Source of the DNA: Klebsiella pneumoniae
GTDB taxonomy: Bacteria; Pseudomonadota; Gammaproteobacteria; Enterobacterales; Enterobacteriaceae
Reading direction: 5' to 3'
Length of the DNA: 64,000 nt
NCBI RefSeq assembly: GCF_000742135.1
Contig: NZ_KN046818.1
Span: forward strand, 3,167,447-3,231,446
The translations under genes were made by a program, and so were the position numbers. Shown piece after piece: positions 60,747-64,000 of this stretch. Within the stretch, counting starts at the first letter, position 1; the number at the start of each line of letters is the position of its first letter. The notes beneath the pieces are model-generated. The model did no database searches and was not told the DNA's origin. It was given only the letters and a program-made list of their open reading frames with translations.

Positions 60747-61243
60747 TTCGAGTGGAGATTGGGATTGATGCACCGGGAATCGACGCGCTGCTGCGTCGTA
60801 CTTTCGGCCGCGATGCCGAAGCGCAGCTGGTGCACGATCTGCGTGAAGATGGACTGATCACGCTGGGGGTAGTGGCGACGGATGATGAAGGCCAGGTGAT
60901 CGGCTACGTTGCCTTCAGCCCGGTGGCGGTGGAAGGTGAAGAGCTGCAGTGGGTCGGCCTGGCGCCGCTGGCGGTAGATGAACGCTACCGCGGACAGGGC
61001 ATTGGCCGGCAGCTGGTTTATGAAGGGCTGGACTCGCTGAATGAGTTTGGCTACGCCGCGGTGGTGACGCTGGGCGACCCGGATTTATACCGTCGCTTCG
61101 GCTTTGAACCGGCCGCGCGCTTCGATCTCCGCTGCCGCTGGCCGGACAGCGCCGAGGCGTTCCAGGTTCACCGTCTGGCGGATGACGCCCTCGACGGCGT
61201 CCATGGCCAGGTAGAATACAGCGAGCACTTTAATCGTCTTTAA
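60740..61243 (+). CDS. yhbS: GNAT-family acetyltransferase YhbS
   Basis: 167-residue predicted N-acetyltransferase. The acetyl-CoA binding motif is [19 protein letters not shown], and [21 protein letters not shown] is the C-terminal conserved block. Natural substrate uncertain. It is coupled to ubiT by overlap and convergent with yhbQ (14 bp overlap at 61230-61243). Confidence 0.93.
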   Translation: MLIRVEIGIDAPGIDALLRRTFGRDAEAQLVHDLREDGLITLGVVATDDEGQVIGYVAFSPVAVEGEELQWVGLAPLAVDERYRGQGIGRQLVYEGLDSLNEFGYAAVVTLGDPDLYRRFGFEPAARFDLRCRWPDSAEAFQVHRLADDALDGVHGQVEYSEHFNRL

Positions 61244-61520
61244 GCCTTGCCAGCAGGGTTTCGAAGGCATCCTCTCCGGCAACGAGGCGCTCTTTTTCGC
61301 GCTTCGTTAGCTGCTTGACGCGATATTCCAGTCGCAATGCAAGTGAGTGTTCACCAACTTCGTGGCTAAAGGCCAGCTGCAGGTCGCCTTTGCCGCGCAA
61401 CGCCTTTGCGCCTTTTCCCGCCTGATGCTGGCGAAAGCGGCGTGGCACGTCGGTGGTGATGCCGGTATAAAGGCGATTATCCGCGGTTCGAATGAGATAC
61501 AGAAACCAGCACACGGTCAC
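61230..61520 (-). CDS. yhbQ: GIY-YIG nuclease-domain protein YhbQ
   Basis: Small single-domain GIY-YIG protein of 96 residues. The motif reads [19 protein letters not shown], with conserved Arg/His in [20 protein letters not shown] cleavage activity has been reported for E. coli YhbQ. The start is uncertain: GTG at 61520 ([10 protein letters not shown]) fits the E. coli N-terminus (MTPWFLYLI) but has only a weak ribosome-binding site; other GTG or ATG codons lie at 61514 and 61550. Confidence 0.88.
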   Translation of the reverse strand: MTVCWFLYLIRTADNRLYTGITTDVPRRFRQHQAGKGAKALRGKGDLQLAFSHEVGEHSLALRLEYRVKQLTKREKERLVAGEDAFETLLARLKDD

Positions 61521-61569
61521 AAAGTCACTATGGTAAGGTGTGTGCACCATAGCATAATGGAGAAGAAAG

Positions 61570-62013
61570 ATGGATACGCTTGCCGCCATTGGTCGCTGGC
61601 TGAGTAAACAGCACGTCGTCACCTGGTGCGTCTCCCGTGAAGACGAGCTGTGGTGCGCGAATGCCTTTTACGTCTATGACCCGGATACCGTGGCCTTTTA
61701 TCTGCTCAGCGAGGAGCACACCCGCCATGGCCAGATGACCGGACAGAGGGCGAAGGTGGCCGGCACGGTTAACGGCCAGCCAAAAACGGTGGCCCTGATC
61801 CGCGGCGTGCAGTTCAAAGGCGAGATCCGTCGTCTGAGCGGTGACGAAGAGGCGCGAATGCGCCAGCGCTACGTCAAGCGCTTCCCGGTGGCCCGCATGC
61901 TGTCGGCGCCGGTATGGGAGATTCGTCCGGACGAAATCAAATTTACCGACAACACGCTGGGTTTCGGGAAAAAATTACACTGGCGGCGTGATGCCGGCGC
62001 CGAGCAGGCGTAG
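61570..62013 (+). CDS. yhbP: UPF0306 protein YhbP
   Basis: 147-residue protein matching E. coli YhbP, a predicted flavin-binding split-barrel (pyridoxamine-phosphate-oxidase-like) fold. Conserved: [43 protein letters not shown]. Function unknown. Its 3' end overlaps the 3' end of yhbO by 39 bp on the opposite strand. Confidence 0.92.
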   Translation: MDTLAAIGRWLSKQHVVTWCVSREDELWCANAFYVYDPDTVAFYLLSEEHTRHGQMTGQRAKVAGTVNGQPKTVALIRGVQFKGEIRRLSGDEEARMRQRYVKRFPVARMLSAPVWEIRPDEIKFTDNTLGFGKKLHWRRDAGAEQA

Positions 62014-62511
62014 CGCTTCGCGATTGAAGGCCGGCAGATCGTCCGGCGTTCTGCTGGTGACCAGCTGTTCGTTATCGACCACCACCTCCTGGTCGTAAAA
62101 CTCGCCCCCGGCGTTTTTCACATCCACCACAATCGGTTTCACCGCCGTGAGCTTACGTCCGCGGATCACATCGGCGCTGATCAGCAGCTGCGGGCCGTGG
62201 CAGATGGCAAACACCGGCTTACCGCCGTTGACAAAATCGCGGGTAAAGGTGACGAAGCGTTCATCACCACGCAGCTGGTCGGGAGAGTAGCCCCCGGGCA
62301 GCAATAAGGCATCAAATTCACCCGGTGTGACGTCATTGATGGCTCTGTCGATGGCGACCTCGGCTTCTCCCTGCTTACCCTTCACCGTTTTGCCAGCCTG
62401 CTTTTCGATCGTGATGACCTGATGCCCGGCGAGCTTAAAGGCTTCGGCGGGAGAGGTAAATTCAGAATCTTCAAAGTCGTCGGTAATGAGGACGGCTATC
62501 TTTTTACTCAT
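61975..62511 (-). CDS. yhbO: DJ-1/PfpI-family protein deglycase YhbO
   Basis: Stress-protective protein of the PfpI family; E. coli YhbO has reported deglycase/glyoxalase activity against methylglyoxal adducts. The protein has 178 residues, about six more than E. coli YhbO, with an extra C-terminal GITPPV. The nucleophile Cys is in [11 protein letters not shown], with an upstream conserved Glu in [10 protein letters not shown]. Start at 62511 (MSKKIAVLI) with GGAAG upstream; the frame is open further upstream but family length supports this start. Confidence 0.94.
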   Translation of the reverse strand: MSKKIAVLITDDFEDSEFTSPAEAFKLAGHQVITIEKQAGKTVKGKQGEAEVAIDRAINDVTPGEFDALLLPGGYSPDQLRGDERFVTFTRDFVNGGKPVFAICHGPQLLISADVIRGRKLTAVKPIVVDVKNAGGEFYDQEVVVDNEQLVTSRTPDDLPAFNREALRLLGAGITPPV

Positions 62512-62639
62512 GCTTCCTCCACTGTCTGGATGGTCAATGAGGTAATTCCATGATGATGGTGGATACTTACCTTGTAAGGTATTAAGCCTGGAACATGAGC
62601 CTGAAAGTGCAAGGCGGAGAATTCTGTAAAGGAGAACCA

Positions 62640-63287
62640 ATGAGTCAGGTATTATTAACCGGCGCAACCGGGTTAGTTGGCGGTCACTTACTCCGGCTGC
62701 TGCAGAATGAGCCCCGTATAAGCACCATCGCCGCGCCGACGCGTCGCCCGCTGGCGCCAGCGGAAGGTGTCTTTAATCCTCACGATCCCCAGCTGACCGA
62801 TGCCCTGGCGCAGGTGGTTGACCCGGTGGATATCGTCTTCTGTTGCCTGGGAACGACGCGCCGGGAGGCCGGGAGCAAAGAGGCCTTCGTCCATGCTGAC
62901 TACACGCTGGTGGTTGATACCGCGCTGACCGGCAAACGACTGGGTGCGCAACATATGCTGGTGGTTAGCGCGATGGGCGCCAACGCCCACTCGCCGTTTT
63001 TCTACAATCGGGTGAAGGGGGAAATGGAGGCGGCGCTGATTGAGCAAGACTGGCCGCGGCTGACCATCGCCAGGCCGTCGATGCTGTCAGGCGAGCGGGA
63101 AAAAAAGCGGGCCAATGAGACCTTCCTCGCACCATTGTTCCGGCTCTTGCCGGGGAACTGGAAATCCATTGCGGCCCGCGATGTGGCGATCGCCCTGCTG
63201 GCGGAGGCGCTGTCGCCCACCCACGAAGGGGTGCGAATTCTGTCATCATCGGAACTACGGGAGCGCGCCGCGCGGCAGGCTGAATAG
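62640..63287 (+). CDS. yraR: NAD(P)-binding protein YraR
   Basis: 215-residue Rossmann-fold protein of the atypical short-chain dehydrogenase/NAD(P)H-binding type. The nucleotide motif is [17 protein letters not shown]; other conserved parts are [43 protein letters not shown] and the late [11 protein letters not shown]. Function unknown. Start at 62640 after AAAGGAGAACC. Confidence 0.92.
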   Translation: MSQVLLTGATGLVGGHLLRLLQNEPRISTIAAPTRRPLAPAEGVFNPHDPQLTDALAQVVDPVDIVFCCLGTTRREAGSKEAFVHADYTLVVDTALTGKRLGAQHMLVVSAMGANAHSPFFYNRVKGEMEAALIEQDWPRLTIARPSMLSGEREKKRANETFLAPLFRLLPGNWKSIAARDVAIALLAEALSPTHEGVRILSSSELRERAARQAE

Positions 63288-63362
63288 CGGTTTGCAAACG
63301 CAGGCTTCCGGCGTAGTATTCACGGCTTCAATTCATATCCACATTTCTTGCTGGGGAATGCT

Positions 63363-64000
63363 ATGGCTGGTCAGTCTTCATCTCAGGCGGCGTCACCATT
63401 TCAATGGTGGAAACCCGCGCTTTTCTTTCTCGTCGTGATTGTTGGTCTGTGGTACGTCAAATGGCAGCCGTACTACGGGAAAGCCTTCACCGCTGCGGAA
63501 ACCCACAGTATCGGTAAATCCATTCTCGCCCAGGCCGACGCTAACCCGCTGATGGCGGCGTGGGACTATGCGATGGTTTACTTCCTTGCCGTCTGGAAAG
63601 CGGCGGTGCTCGGCGTGCTGCTCGGGTCATTGATTCAGGTTCTCATTCCGCGCGACTGGCTGCTACGCACCCTGGGACAATCGCGGTTTCAGGGCACGCT
63701 GCTGGGAGCGATTTTCTCGCTGCCCGGCATGATGTGCACCTGCTGCGCCGCGCCGGTCACGGCCGGGATGCGCAAACAGCAGGTGTCGATGGGCGGGGCG
63801 CTGGCGTTCTGGATGGGGAACCCGCTGCTCAATCCGGCGACGCTGGTGTTTATGGGTTTTGTTCTGGGCTGGCAGTTTGCGCTGGTTCGCCTGGTGGCGG
63901 GTCTGGCGACAGTATTAACTGTGGCGACGCTGGTGCAGAAATGGGTGAAAGAGGCGGCGACGCAGCCGGTAGCGGTGCCTGCTGCACCGTCGGAAGCGAC
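63363..64000 (+). CDS. yraQ: Permease YraQ (UPF0718), 3' end outside window
   Basis: First 212 residues of a membrane permease; the E. coli protein has 346. Several membrane helices are visible (about 16-33, 62-95, 110-150, 155-190). The family motif LPGMMCTCCAAPVTAG with adjacent cysteines is present, followed by GGALAFWMGNPLLNPATLVFMGF. Family members have been linked to metalloid or metal transport, but the substrate of YraQ is not known. The frame runs off the window end. Confidence 0.93.
   Translation, partial: MAGQSSSQAASPFQWWKPALFFLVVIVGLWYVKWQPYYGKAFTAAETHSIGKSILAQADANPLMAAWDYAMVYFLAVWKAAVLGVLLGSLIQVLIPRDWLLRTLGQSRFQGTLLGAIFSLPGMMCTCCAAPVTAGMRKQQVSMGGALAFWMGNPLLNPATLVFMGFVLGWQFALVRLVAGLATVLTVATLVQKWVKEAATQPVAVPAAPSEA

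Overview
The window is a chromosomal segment of an enteric bacterium. Almost every protein is close to full length and near-identical to its Escherichia coli counterpart. The gene order is the classic gltB / arcB / rpoN / lpt / mla / murA / rplU-rpmA / ftsH / nusA-infB / pnp / deaD / ubiUVT neighbourhood. The high GC, the 477-residue RpoN, the REP sequence type and the extra genes point to Klebsiella (K. pneumoniae complex). The species call is inference.

Layout. (1) 1-3860: gltB, cut by the window edge, with a regulator-rich 670 bp gap before yhcC. (2) 5518-9264: a three-gene sugar-acid cassette (MFS transporter, RspB-like dehydrogenase, short-type mannonate dehydratase) between yhcC and arcB, which are neighbours in E. 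coli. (3) 9411-13359: arcB, the sRNA arcZ on the opposite strand, elbB and mtgA. (4) 13423-21319, minus strand: yrbG-kdsD-kdsC-lptC-lptA-lptB-rpoN-hpf-ptsN-rapZ-npr. This run covers Kdo synthesis, LPS transport, sigma-54 and the nitrogen-PTS. (5) 21529-26335, plus strand: mlaFEDCB, ibaG and murA. (6) 26391-39292: sfsB, ispB, rplU-rpmA-yhbE-obgE, dacB, greA, yhbY, rlmE-ftsH, folP-glmM, secG and tRNA-Leu(GAG). (7) 39437-41402: a small variable region between the tRNA-Leu gene and argG. It holds an orphan lipoprotein, a YfaZ-like outer-membrane protein and an IprA/YaiV-like regulator. (8) 41572-56925: argG, tRNA-fMet-rimP-nusA-infB-rbfA-truB-rpsO-pnp-nlpI-(yrbN)-deaD and mtr. (9) 56970-64000: yhbW, the O2-independent ubiquinone genes ubiV/ubiU and ubiT, yhbS, yhbQ, yhbP, yhbO, yraR and a truncated yraQ.

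Working together: the core blocks link envelope building (LptABC, KdsCD, MlaBCDEF, MurA, MtgA, DacB, GlmM), translation and RNA turnover (IF2, NusA, RimP, RbfA, TruB, S15, L21, L27, PNPase, DeaD, RlmE, ObgE) and redox or nitrogen sensing (ArcB/ArcZ, RpoN/PtsN/NPr/RapZ, UbiUVT).

The most unusual locus is the approximately 340 bp leader of the YfaZ-like gene (40432-40772). It carries a nested hairpin that resembles the phage P1/P4 C4-type antisense RNA, a small open frame, and a strong intrinsic terminator ending 19 nt before the start codon. The arrangement parallels the phage c4-icd-ant operon but is attached to a chromosomal outer-membrane protein gene. The C4 assignment rests on structure and recall and needs a covariance-model search.
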